Source: an uncultured Rickettsiales bacterium (GTDB lineage Bacteria; Pseudomonadota; Alphaproteobacteria; UBA8366). Taken from it: a DNA stretch of 16,636 nt. Below the pieces are notes generated by a model. That model searched no databases. It was given only the letters and a program-made list of their open reading frames with translations, and had not been told where the DNA came from. The translations under genes and the position numbers were made by a program. Positions 1-7,815 of the stretch are shown piece by piece. Within the stretch, counting starts at the first letter, position 1, and the number at the start of each line of letters is the position of its first letter. The stretch covers positions 1 to 16,636 of the forward strand of contig CAJWTF010000080.1 of NCBI GenBank assembly GCA_913046825.1, in the 5' to 3' direction.

Positions 1-1
1 T

Positions 2-709
2 TCAGCGGCGAAATTTTACACTGTTTATACAGATTCGACCGCATCGGACCCGGACCTCCGCGTCTCCCATATTGGTATCGACCGCAATCATACGACGGCC
101 GAGGATATGAAGACTTGGTTTCCGCTGCAGCAATTAAAGCGCTTGGCGGATGAAGGCGTGATCGGCGGCATTACCGAGCGTTTCTATGGTGCGCCGACCA
201 ATCGCAGCCAGCAGCGCACCATGGAAGTCGATTGTCCCGAGATATACGAACGAATACGTGAAGATGGCGGCGACGTCGCCATCATCGTCGCCAATTGACC
301 AGTGTGTCATCAGACCGTGAGTCTGATTGCACGGCACCTCGAAGAAAACGGCATTCCCACTGTCATCATGGGTTGCGGCAAGGATATCGTCGAACAAGTG
401 GGCGCACCGCGCTTTCTGTTCAGCGACTTCCCGCTCGGCAATGCGGCAGGCAAGCCGAACGATGTCGATTCGCAATCGTTTACCATGGAACTGGCGCTCA
501 AAGTTCTGGAATCGGCCGTCGGTCCCCGGACAACGGTGCAGTCGCCGTTGCGTTGGAATGAGGACGGTAAATGGAAACTCGATTTCAGTAATATCGAGCA
601 GATGTCGGATGAGGAGATCGCCCGGCGCAAGGCGGAGTTCGACCGCAACAAGCAGATCGCCAAGGAGCGTCGCGAGAAAGATATCAAGTCCGCCGCCGCC
701 GCGGAATAG
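2..709 (+). CDS. GrdB/PrdB-like selenoprotein (glycine/betaine/proline reductase B family), 5' partial
   Basis: The reading frame is open from base 2 to the TAG at 707-709 except for one in-frame TGA at 296-298; the start lies left of the window. Across the TGA the protein reads ANUPVCHQTVSLIARHLEE. This matches the selenoprotein B family of glycine/sarcosine/betaine and D-proline reductases, in which a U/C-x-x-C pair is the redox site. Family-like stretches continue on both sides: GIDRNHTTAED and GVIGG before the TGA, and GIPTVIMG, DIVEQVGAPRFLFSDFPLGN and AAGKPND after it. The fragment has 235 residues with Sec at fragment position 99. The C-terminus is charged and helical. The CoA-transferase gene starts 6 bases downstream. 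In clostridia such proteins reductively cleave amino-acid derivatives; in aerobic Alphaproteobacteria the substrate is not known to me. A mutated Cys-type gene is possible but less likely, because homology continues in the same frame and a hairpin follows. Confidence 0.85.
296..298 (+). other. TGA read as selenocysteine in the GrdB-like gene
   Basis: This TGA lies in frame between AAT (Asn) and CCA-GTG-TGT (Pro-Val-Cys). It occupies the first position of the family's redox pair, which gives U-P-V-C. The next stop in this frame is the TAG at 707-709, and all codons between encode conserved family sequence. A GTG at 302 could be mistaken for a start, but a protein starting there would lack half the domain and one redox residue. 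Confidence 0.85.
304..332 (+). promoter_or_regulatory. Candidate bacterial SECIS hairpin for the Sec codon at 296-298
   Basis: ATCAGAC (309-315) pairs perfectly with GTCTGAT (321-327) around the five-base loop CGTGA (316-320). A lower stem, 304-307 with 329-332 (one G-U pair), extends it across a C/T mismatch. The apical loop begins 17 bases after the TGA and has G as its second base. Both points agree with the published description of bacterial SECIS elements: loop about 16-37 bases after UGA, and a G among the first two loop bases. The hairpin lies inside coding sequence, as expected in bacteria. Confidence 0.75.
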
Positions 710-715
710 CGGGTC

Positions 716-1909
716 ATGACACAGCCATTCGAAGGGGTCCGCGTGATCGACTTCACGCAGGTGATTGCGGGTCCCTTCGCCAGCTATCAGCTGGCCTTGC
801 TCGGCGCGGACGTGATCAAAATTGAACGTCCGGGCGGCGAGGAGTTTCGCTTCTCCGCGCATACGCCCGAGTGGTCGGCGAAATCGCTCGGTCCCATGTG
901 GATTGCGGTCAACGCCAATAAACGAAACATGACCCTCGATCTGAAGAAACCGGAAGCCGTTGAGATCGTCAAACGACTGGTCCGAGACGCCGATATAGTA
1001 ATGGAAAATTATCGCCCCGGCGTGATGGATCGTCTCGGCGTCGGTTATGAGGCCTTGTCTGAGGTGAACCCGAGCCTGATTTACTGCGCGATCTCCGGTT
1101 TCGGCCAAGAGGGCCCCGAGAAAAACACCCCGGCCTATGACGGGCGCATTCAGGCGACATCGGGCATCATGTCGATCACCGGTCATGTGGAGGCCGGGCC
1201 AACCCGCGCCGGCTTCGCGGTCTGCGACGCCATCGGGGGCATGACCGGCGCTTTCGCACTTTCCAGCGCGCTCTTCCAACGCACCCGCACCGGCAAGGGA
1301 CAATTCATCGATATATCCATGTTGGACGCGGCGCTGACTTTCCTCTCGCCCGCGGTTTGTGAATACACTGTGGGCGGTATTGAGCAGAAGCAGATGGGCA
1401 ACCAAGCGGTCAGCCGAAAGGCTACGGCTGATATGTACAGGGTCAAGGGTGGCTTTATGTTGTTGGCGGTAAACTCCGAGGGCCAATTCCGCGCACTCGC
1501 TGCTGAGATCGGCCGCGCCGATCTGCTCGACGATCCACGCTTCGTCGACTGGGACGCGCGACGTCAGAATGCCGACGCCTTGCGTGAGATCGTGCAGGAG
1601 AAACTGATCGAGGAAGACGTTGAAACCTGGCAGAAGCGCTTTGACGCGGTCAGCGCTCCGGCCGCGAAGATTTGGTGTATTGACGAAGTGGTCGAGCATC
1701 CGCAATTGGCGCATCGTGACGTCCTGCAGACCATCGAGACACCGCATGGTGATATGACCCTCGTCGCATCGGGCTTCAAACTCGCCCATGGCGGGGGTGT
1801 TATCGACCGTCCACCGGTAGCGCCCGGTGAGCATAACGAGGAAGTCCTACTGGAGGCCGGATACACTGCCGAAGAGATCGAGGCATTGCGGTCGGATAGT
1901 GTTTTCTGA
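716..1909 (+). CDS. Class III CoA-transferase (CaiB/BaiF family)
   Basis: The 397-residue protein has the usual length and layout of family III CoA-transferases, cytosolic dimers that move CoA between carboxylic acids (formyl-CoA:oxalate, carnitine and benzylsuccinate types). The N-terminus GVRVIDFTQVIAGPFASYQL and GADVIKIERPGGEEFR form the opening CoA-binding fold. NKRNMTLDLK (about 69-78), RPGVMDRLGVGYEAL and a YDGRIQATSGIM stretch follow. Asp171 in AVCDAIGGMTGAF sits where formyl-CoA transferase has the Asp that forms the acyl anhydride. TGKGQFIDISMLDAAL is the next conserved block. The ATG at 716 lies 6 bases after the selenoprotein stop with a weak ribosome site, so the two are probably one transcript with coupled translation. 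The substrate cannot be told from sequence. The pairing suggests a CoA ester or acid related to the GrdB-like step, but that is inference. Confidence 0.93.
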   Translation: MTQPFEGVRVIDFTQVIAGPFASYQLALLGADVIKIERPGGEEFRFSAHTPEWSAKSLGPMWIAVNANKRNMTLDLKKPEAVEIVKRLVRDADIVMENYRPGVMDRLGVGYEALSEVNPSLIYCAISGFGQEGPEKNTPAYDGRIQATSGIMSITGHVEAGPTRAGFAVCDAIGGMTGAFALSSALFQRTRTGKGQFIDISMLDAALTFLSPAVCEYTVGGIEQKQMGNQAVSRKATADMYRVKGGFMLLAVNSEGQFRALAAEIGRADLLDDPRFVDWDARRQNADALREIVQEKLIEEDVETWQKRFDAVSAPAAKIWCIDEVVEHPQLAHRDVLQTIETPHGDMTLVASGFKLAHGGGVIDRPPVAPGEHNEEVLLEAGYTAEEIEALRSDSVF

Positions 1910-1997
1910 ACAAGGCGTATGGCGATTCGCGAAAGTGGTGTCTACGGCCTTCCCTCCGTACTGTTAGCTCTGCGGATCGTGTAAAGAACAGCGCGTG

Positions 1998-2014
1998 GCA
2001 AGAATTTTTCTTGC
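1998..2014 (+). terminator. Perfect 7-bp hairpin, possible terminator of the selenoprotein/CoA-transferase operon
   Basis: GCAAGAA (1998-2004) and TTCTTGC (2008-2014) are perfect reverse complements around a TTT loop, and two G-T pairs can extend the base. It lies about 90 bases after the CoA-transferase stop. The stem is AT-rich and the T-rich stretch begins a few bases later (ATTTTATT, 2021-2028), so a weak intrinsic terminator is plausible but not certain. The rest of 1910-2173 shows no gene. A TTGACT at 2027-2032 could be a -35 box for dcd, but I see no convincing -10 partner. Confidence 0.35.
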
Positions 2015-2173
2015 TGGCAGATTTTATTGACTTAACAATTATTTAGCACCTGAAGTATGGCGCGGCATTGTTCGGAGCAGAGGCCTTAGTGTGCCCGGTG
2101 CCTGTCTTGTTGAACCATACGCCCCGCGCGGCGTAGCTTGTGTCATGATCCCGCAATGTCACAAGGTAATTGC

Positions 2174-3334
2174 ATGAGCGAAGAAGGGAGCGTGTTGATA
2201 ACCGCAGACGAAGAAACCGGCGACGGAAGCAAGTCTCCTGGCACTGGCATTCTGCCGTCCCACGCGATCCGTGAGTTGGTGCGCGCAAAGGCGATCCAGG
2301 GATCAGAGGAAATCTCTGTTGACCAGGTGCAGCCCGCCAGTATCGATTTGCGCCTGGGTAAGACGGCCTATCGCCTGCGGGCGAGTTTTCTGCCCGGCAG
2401 CCGTTCCACGGTTGAGGACAAGATTCGTGACTTCGGCATGCACGCCTTTGACATCACCGAGGGCGCGGTTTTGGAAGTCGGCTGTGTCTATATCGTACCG
2501 CTCCTGGAATATCTGGCGTTGCCGCCACGCGTCTGGGGGTTGGCGAACCCGAAAAGCTCGACCGGGCGGATTGATGTGCTGACCCGCTTGATCACCGATC
2601 ACGCCGAAGTCTTCGACAAAGTGAAGGAAGGCTATCACGGACGGCTCTATGCGGAGATATCACCCCGCACCTTCAGCGTCGTCGTGCGCAAGGGCACTAA
2701 GCTAAGCCAGCTGCGTTTGCGCCGAGGTTCGGATAGTTTGAGCGCCGCGATGCATCACCGTTTGCACGAGGAATTCCGTCTCGTCGACCGGGACTTGAAC
2801 AAGAAGGGGCCATTTAAGGGGATTCCCCTGACGGTGGACCTGCAAGGGGAAGCGACGGACGGCTTGCTCGGGTTCCGAGCGCGCCAACACGCGGACCTGA
2901 TCGATGTCGAAAATATCGGCTATTACGAACCCATCGACTATTGGGAGCCGATCTTCGCGCGCGAGCATAAGCATCTCATCCTCAATCCAGGAGATTTCTA
3001 TATCTTGGCATCGAAGGAGGCGGTCAACGTGCCGCCACAATACGCAGCGGAGATGGTGGCCTACGACACCCTGATCGGTGAATTTCGGGTTCACTATGCT
3101 GGGTTTTTCGATCCCGGGTTCGGCTATGCGGAAAGCGGCGGTGCCGGATCGCGCGCAGTGCTCGAAGTGCGCTCGCACGAAGTTCCCTTCTTGGTCGAGG
3201 AAGATCAAGTCGTGGGATCACTCATCTATGACAAGCTGACCGACGTGCCGGACAAGATATACGGGACCCGGATTGGATCATCCTATCAACGCCAGGGATT
3301 GGCCCTGAGTAAACATTTCAAGCCGCTCGCTTAA
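2174..3334 (+). CDS. dcd: 2'-deoxycytidine 5'-triphosphate deaminase, long two-domain form
   Basis: It deaminates dCTP to dUTP for dTTP synthesis in the cytosol. The 386-residue protein is the long form common in Alphaproteobacteria, with two dUTPase-like folds in tandem rather than the single domain of about 190 residues in E. coli. The first fold holds QPASIDLRLG (53-62), the nucleotide-binding block NPKSSTGRIDVLTRL (about 125-139) and GRLYAEIS with its Glu at 161. The second carries AGFFDPGFGY and GSRAVLEVRSHEVPFLVEE near the C-terminus. I chose ATG 2174 because AAGG at 2163-2166 is placed 7 bases upstream. An ATG at 2156 and a TTG at 2138 are in frame but have no ribosome site. The gene has its own upstream gap and no metabolic link to its neighbours. 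Confidence 0.92.
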   Translation: MSEEGSVLITADEETGDGSKSPGTGILPSHAIRELVRAKAIQGSEEISVDQVQPASIDLRLGKTAYRLRASFLPGSRSTVEDKIRDFGMHAFDITEGAVLEVGCVYIVPLLEYLALPPRVWGLANPKSSTGRIDVLTRLITDHAEVFDKVKEGYHGRLYAEISPRTFSVVVRKGTKLSQLRLRRGSDSLSAAMHHRLHEEFRLVDRDLNKKGPFKGIPLTVDLQGEATDGLLGFRARQHADLIDVENIGYYEPIDYWEPIFAREHKHLILNPGDFYILASKEAVNVPPQYAAEMVAYDTLIGEFRVHYAGFFDPGFGYAESGGAGSRAVLEVRSHEVPFLVEEDQVVGSLIYDKLTDVPDKIYGTRIGSSYQRQGLALSKHFKPLA

Positions 3335-3371
3335 TACGCGCTCGGCGTCCTTAATTGCGAAAGGCAGGCTC

Positions 3372-5657
3372 GTGTCCGATGCATTATTGGGGCATTCCGT
3401 CCCTCGTCTCGAAGATCAACGATTTCTCACTGGTGCCGCGAAATACGCGGACGACCTAAACCTTGAGGGGCAGCTTTACGGCGTCGTCGTTCGCTCGACC
3501 CACGCCCATGCGCAGATTGCCGGGATCGATATCGAGGCGGCGCGCGCCGTCGGCGGCGTGATTGGCGTTTATGTCGAAGGTGACTTGGCGGCGGATGGCG
3601 TCGGAGACCTTCCCTGCAGCGCTGAGTTGCCGGTTGAATCCGGCCTATATATCCCGCCGCGCCCGGCGCTTGCGAAGGATCGCGTTCGTTATGTCGGCGA
3701 TCACGTCGCTTTCGTCGTGGCCGAGACCGAAGACGCTGCGATGGAAGCGGCGGAGTTGGTCATGATCGATTACGATCCGTTACCCGCCGTGGTAGATGGC
3801 ATGGCGGCCCAGGTTGAAGGCGCGCCGCAGCTTTGGGAGGGGGCGCCAAACAACATCATCTACCGCTTCCAAAAGGGTGACAAAGCGGCGATGGAAGCGG
3901 CCTTTGCTTCCGCCGCTCACGTGGTCGAACTGGACATCGTCAATAATAAGATATCGGCGGTGCCGATGGAGCCACGTTCCGGGATCGGTGAATACGATCT
4001 GGCGCGTGAGACGTATAAACTCACCTGCGCCGCACAGGGCCTGCACGGTATTCGGAGCCAGTTGGCGAAGTCCATCTTCCGGGTGCCTGAGGATCAAATG
4101 GAACTGGTGGCGCCGGATGTCGGCGGCGGATTCGGACTCAAGAATTTCGTCTATCCGGAATGGGTGCTGTTGCTATGGGCGGCACGCAAGCTCAGCCGTC
4201 CCATCAAATGGACCGGCGAGCGCGGCGAGGAATTTGCTAGCGCCACACAAGGGCGGGGCATTCGCACGCAGGGGCGCTTGGGGCTCGATGCGGAGGGCAG
4301 GTTCCTGGCGTTGGACGCCGATCTGGTGGCCGATTTGGGCGCATATCTCTCAGGCGCGGCACCCGGGGCATCGACCCGCGCGGCGCCGACTGCGATGGGC
4401 GGCGGCTATAAAATCCCAACGATCCACATGGAATCGCGCGGCGTCTTCACCAATACCGCGCCGATTGACGCCTATCGTGGAGCGGGCAAACCGGAAGCGA
4501 ATTTCATCACCGAACGATTGATCGAAGCGGCGGCGCGACGCTGCGGTTTTGATCCGGTGGCTCTGCGGCGTCTCAACGTGGTCGAGGACTATCCCTATGA
4601 AACACCCCAAGGCCTAACCTTCGATTGTGGTCGCTTCGGCCCAAATATCGACGACATTGTGCGTCTGCTCGATCGCGACGGCTTTGAAGCTCGCCGATCG
4701 ACGTCCAAGGCGAACGGAAAATTGCGGGGGCTCGGCATTTCGTCTTTCCTCGAGACTTCACGCGGTGCTCCCCAGGAAGGGGCCGAGGTCCGGTTTGCGG
4801 CCGATGGCCAAATTGAATTGCGGGTCGGGACGGAATCCAACGGGCAAGGTCACGAGACGTCCTATAAGCAAATCGCGGGGTCGCGCCTCGGCCTCCCGAT
4901 GGATGCGTTTACGTATATCCAAGCGGATACGCGCAAAATCCGTACCGGTTTCGGCCATGGCGGTGCCCGCTCCATGCATATGGGCGGCGGTGCGATGATG
5001 CACGCCATCGACGAGGTGTTGGAGAAAGCCCGCAACGTGGCGGCGCGCCTGCTGCAAGCGGACGCGGACGGCCTTAGTTATGCGGATGGCGCATTCTCCG
5101 TCACGGCGACAGGGCAGTCGATCAGCTTGGCCGATGTCGCGGTGGAAGCGGAAGGAAGTCTCGACACTTTCGTCTTTGACGAGGACGTGCCTTTTACGTT
5201 TCCGAATGGTTGCCAAGCAGCCGAGGTCGAGATCGATCCAGAGACCGGGCATATTGAACTTTTACGTTATGTCGCCGTCGACGATTACGGCACATTGGTT
5301 AATCCAATGCTGACCGAGGGTCAGGTGCACGGTGGCTTGGTGCAGGGAATTGGCCAGGCGCTTGGCGAGAACTGCACCTATGATGATGAGTCGGGACAGC
5401 TGCTGGCAGGCTCAATGATGGATTATTGGCTGCCGCGCGCGAGCCAGTTGCCGAACATCGAGGTCCATCTCGAAGGTGTGCCGACGAAGGCCAATCCGCT
5501 CGGCGTCAAAGGCTCGGGCCAGGCCGGATGTATCGGCGCACCGCAGACCATCGTCCACGCTGTTCTGGATGCGCTGGCGTCATTTGGTATCGATGAGATT
5601 GATATGCCGGTTACCAGCGAAAAGGTTTGGCGGGCGATAGCAACCGCAGAAAATTAA
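3372..5657 (+). CDS. Orphan molybdopterin-binding subunit, CoxL/xanthine dehydrogenase family
   Basis: The 761-residue protein is a full-length large subunit of a molybdenum hydroxylase, the family of carbon monoxide dehydrogenase form II, aldehyde oxidase and isoquinoline oxidoreductase. It opens with GHSVPRLEDQRFLTGAAKYADD (7-28). Cofactor motifs are PMEPRS (198-203), GGGFGLKNF (251-259), DAYRGAGKPEANFITERL (366-383) and GSGQAGCIGAPQ (714-725). AYRGAGK rather than the CODH form I loop with the key Cys makes true CO oxidation unlikely. The last motif is normally G-x-G-E-A-G, where Glu is the catalytic base; here position 717 is Gln (CAG at 5520-5522). The GTG start has AAGGCAGG just upstream and follows dcd by 37 bases. 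No FAD subunit and no 2Fe-2S subunit lie beside it, so partners would have to be elsewhere. No signal peptide is seen. Substrate unknown. Confidence 0.9.
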   Translation: MSDALLGHSVPRLEDQRFLTGAAKYADDLNLEGQLYGVVVRSTHAHAQIAGIDIEAARAVGGVIGVYVEGDLAADGVGDLPCSAELPVESGLYIPPRPALAKDRVRYVGDHVAFVVAETEDAAMEAAELVMIDYDPLPAVVDGMAAQVEGAPQLWEGAPNNIIYRFQKGDKAAMEAAFASAAHVVELDIVNNKISAVPMEPRSGIGEYDLARETYKLTCAAQGLHGIRSQLAKSIFRVPEDQMELVAPDVGGGFGLKNFVYPEWVLLLWAARKLSRPIKWTGERGEEFASATQGRGIRTQGRLGLDAEGRFLALDADLVADLGAYLSGAAPGASTRAAPTAMGGGYKIPTIHMESRGVFTNTAPIDAYRGAGKPEANFITERLIEAAARRCGFDPVALRRLNVVEDYPYETPQGLTFDCGRFGPNIDDIVRLLDRDGFEARRSTSKANGKLRGLGISSFLETSRGAPQEGAEVRFAADGQIELRVGTESNGQGHETSYKQIAGSRLGLPMDAFTYIQADTRKIRTGFGHGGARSMHMGGGAMMHAIDEVLEKARNVAARLLQADADGLSYADGAFSVTATGQSISLADVAVEAEGSLDTFVFDEDVPFTFPNGCQAAEVEIDPETGHIELLRYVAVDDYGTLVNPMLTEGQVHGGLVQGIGQALGENCTYDDESGQLLAGSMMDYWLPRASQLPNIEVHLEGVPTKANPLGVKGSGQAGCIGAPQTIVHAVLDALASFGIDEIDMPVTSEKVWRAIATAEN

Positions 5658-5848
5658 TATCTGAATTTGTGTGTTACTATTTTTCAGTCGCCTTTTGCGC
5701 AATTTTTTATGCAACCTTAAAGACAATAATTTTAATAATATACATTTATGGGTGTCACCGCTGTCGCATTAATTGCGGAGCATAAAGCTTTGAACGCGAT
5801 TAAGCGTTGCTTAGGTAGCTGGTCGGACAAGCAATTTGGAGAATTCGG
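5658..5848. promoter_or_regulatory. AT-rich intergenic region, probable promoter
   Basis: This 191-base gap is much richer in A and T than the coding sequence around it, notably TTTTAATAATATACA (5730-5744), which contains -10-like sequence. No clear -35 box can be paired with it. Two short T-rich runs follow the molybdopterin gene but I see no stable stem before them. GGAG at 5838-5841 is the ribosome site for the downstream ATG at 5849. An ATG at 5748 opens 44 codons but lacks a ribosome site and recognisable sequence, so I do not call it. Confidence 0.35.
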
Positions 5849-6322
5849 ATGTCGATTTCGATCAAGATACTTTCCGGTCTAATAACCTGTTTTGCGTTGT
5901 TGACGGCTTCTTGTGTTGAAGCCGAAACGAAACAGAACGCTTGGATCAAAGGGTGGGAGATGTCACCGAGCTAATGCGTTGCAGCCTGTCAGAAGGATCC
6001 CTTGTTCTGCGTACAACAAATCAATGGTTATCTCATTGAGGCGATGAATGGCCGTGGCACACCGTCAGCGACCACGATCAACATGAACGTTTGCAAGGGG
6101 GCGCAAATCAATCCCGATTGTTACATGCTCATTCCTCTCCATTTGCGACTTCGCAACACAACATTGGAGACGTTCCAAGTCAGCCATTTATTGCGTGAAA
6201 AGGACGCGAATGGACAAGTGTCCACCGTCGGTTGCATGAAATGCCATGGATCGACGGGGGGCGACTTTAGCTTCGTGTGGGTAGACGCGGCCGAAGAGAA
6301 CTCAACACTGCGCCGGAATTAA
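5849..6322 (+). pseudogene. Secreted CxxCH protein interrupted by an in-frame TAA
   Basis: An ATG at 5849 with GGAG 7 bases upstream opens a typical export signal: basic start MSISIK, hydrophobic core ILSGLITCFALLTA, then SCVEAET, which could be a signal peptidase site or a poor lipobox. After 41 codons the frame meets TAA (5972-5974) and then runs open to 6322. The distal part is cysteine-rich (CVAAC, FC, VC, DC) and holds CMKCH (6235-6249 region), a possible haem c attachment motif, followed by DFSFVW. That ending recalls cytochrome P460-like or other small c-type cytochromes, but I cannot assign a family. Since the frame matches on both sides of TAA, a single nonsense change, a sequencing error, or two separate reading frames are the options. 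Reinitiation (for example TTG 6002) would give no signal peptide. The 3' end overlaps the convergent MlrC gene by 4 bases. Confidence 0.6.
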
Positions 6323-7815
6323 CTACCCCGCACCGGCCCGAGAGGATAATACCGGACACCCTCTCTCAGTGCATTGTAAGAAAAATTGACTGGATTTGCG
6401 CCGTGGCCGCCGGGGGCGATGGCCGCGAAGGTGGTCTCGGCGATGGGGTCGAAATGGGCGCGGTAATGCGCGGTGCTTTTCAACACGATAATGTCCAGGT
6501 CCTGTAACACGACACCGAGATGCTCGAAGACCGAGCGGTCATGGGCTTGGACGCGCTCACTGCTGACCGCGACTTTCACACCGCCAATGGAGAGCAGGGC
6601 CGAGGGACCAACATTGTAACGCTTGCCCTGCGCGACGGGCCCTGTCGTCTGGTACTTTCCGTCATTGATGACTTCCACCTTGAAGGTGCCGTGAAACGGG
6701 ATGACACCTGGCAAGTCAGCTTGTCCACCGAGGTCAATCTCGATTTCCCCACCGACACCGACTGCATGCGCCGCGTCAGCCGCATCTGCATCCTTCACGA
6801 CGCCGAAGATTGTATTTTGCGCGCCGTTCTGCACGAGCGCTTCCAGCATGCCGACCGTATCGGCGGTGCCGCCGCATCCCGGATTGTCTTGCGTGTCCGC
6901 GATGACGATGGGCTTCGAAGCGTTCACGGCCAGGCGCATACCTTCCTTCACCGCTTCGTCGGGCGCCAGCAGGGGCTCGGCGAACTCCGCTTCCTTCAGC
7001 GCGATCAATTGCGCCATTTCGTCGACGGCTGCGTCTGCTTCGTCCTGGCTATAGGCATGGGCGCTGACCGTGGGGCCGCATTGCCGCAGATCGCCCGGCG
7101 GGAACCCCGCGAGATACGCCAGCGAGAGCATGTCTTCTGAGAGCCGCGCCGCCGCCGCCTCGACGATGCCTTTTGAGGGCTCGACCAGGGTGCATTGGAA
7201 ATTGAGTGGTAGCAGGAACGGCAAATGGCGCAAGGCCCGGCCCTGCGGGCGACCGTCAATCAACAGCCGCTTCATCGCTTCGGCGGCGCGTTTGCCGGTG
7301 TCGAACTGATCCACATGGGGGTAGGTCCAATAGGGAAGAATGGCATCGGCGTGGCGGATCATTTGATCGGTGACATTGGCGTGATAGTCGAGGCTGATGG
7401 CAATGGGCGCTTCCTCGCCGATCACCGCCCGTACCCGGCGCAGCAGCTCACCCTCGCCGTCTTCGAACTCCTGCGACACCATCGCCCCGTGCAGGTCCAG
7501 GTAAACGGCGTCGACGGGCAGGGCGTCTGATAAGCGGGCGATGATCTCTCCCGCGATCCGCTCGTAGGCGTGTTTGGTGACGTAGCCGCCTGGCGTCGTG
7601 CTGGTCCAGAGCAGGGGCGCGATCTCGTGATTACCATCGCTGCCATTGAGGAACCCGGCGGTGGAAGCGCCTTTTTCTGAGAACTCTTCCAGGATTTCCT
7701 TGCCACGCAAAATTCCGGGCCGGTCCGGCGGATTGGCAAAGTTCTCGAAATCCGTGATGTCCGGCACGAAACAATTCGTCTCGTGCATAAATCCGGCGAT
7801 AGCGATACGGGCCAT
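6319..7815 (-). CDS. MlrC / M81 family metallopeptidase
   Basis: The 498-residue protein matches the microcystinase C (MlrC) family, zinc enzymes first known for hydrolysing linearised microcystin but widespread in bacteria that never meet that toxin, so the true substrate is probably another peptide or amide. It starts MARIAIAGFMHETNCF (1-16) with the family's HETN motif. YLDLHGAM (D107, H109) and SLDYHANVTD (H145) supply likely zinc ligands. YPHVDQFDTGKRA, IADTQDNPGCGGTADT and the C-terminal DPIAETTFAAIAPGGHGANP complete the two-domain pattern. The length is normal and no signal peptide is visible. The ATG at 7815 (reverse) has AGGAGA 8 bases upstream in reverse sense (around 7824-7829). 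It is divergent from the SDR gene and convergent with the broken CxxCH gene. Confidence 0.92.
   Translation of the reverse strand: MARIAIAGFMHETNCFVPDITDFENFANPPDRPGILRGKEILEEFSEKGASTAGFLNGSDGNHEIAPLLWTSTTPGGYVTKHAYERIAGEIIARLSDALPVDAVYLDLHGAMVSQEFEDGEGELLRRVRAVIGEEAPIAISLDYHANVTDQMIRHADAILPYWTYPHVDQFDTGKRAAEAMKRLLIDGRPQGRALRHLPFLLPLNFQCTLVEPSKGIVEAAAARLSEDMLSLAYLAGFPPGDLRQCGPTVSAHAYSQDEADAAVDEMAQLIALKEAEFAEPLLAPDEAVKEGMRLAVNASKPIVIADTQDNPGCGGTADTVGMLEALVQNGAQNTIFGVVKDADAADAAHAVGVGGEIEIDLGGQADLPGVIPFHGTFKVEVINDGKYQTTGPVAQGKRYNVGPSALLSIGGVKVAVSSERVQAHDRSVFEHLGVVLQDLDIIVLKSTAHYRAHFDPIAETTFAAIAPGGHGANPVNFSYNALREGVRYYPLGPVRGS

Noticed and set aside
302..709. A separate gene starting at GTG 302
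   Set aside because: It is in frame with the upstream coding sequence across the TGA, has no ribosome site, and would lack half of the conserved domain including one redox residue.
134..1834. A 566-codon open frame on the minus strand
   Set aside because: It lies antisense to the GrdB-like and CoA-transferase genes, both of which have clear family motifs. Its translation is Arg/His-rich, shows no domain I recognise, and is typical of a GC-rich shadow frame.
5748..5882. A 44-residue open frame between the molybdopterin gene and the CxxCH gene
   Set aside because: It has no ribosome site, no recognisable sequence, lies in the likely promoter region and overlaps the next gene's start.
5972..5974. 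The TAA in the CxxCH gene as a recoded codon
   Set aside because: Selenocysteine uses TGA only, and amber-type recoding for pyrrolysine uses TAG. No known programme reads TAA as sense here, so a broken gene is the simpler reading.
6520..7140. A 206-codon plus-strand frame inside the MlrC gene
   Set aside because: It is antisense to a gene with clear M81 motifs over its full length; the frame shows no family resemblance.
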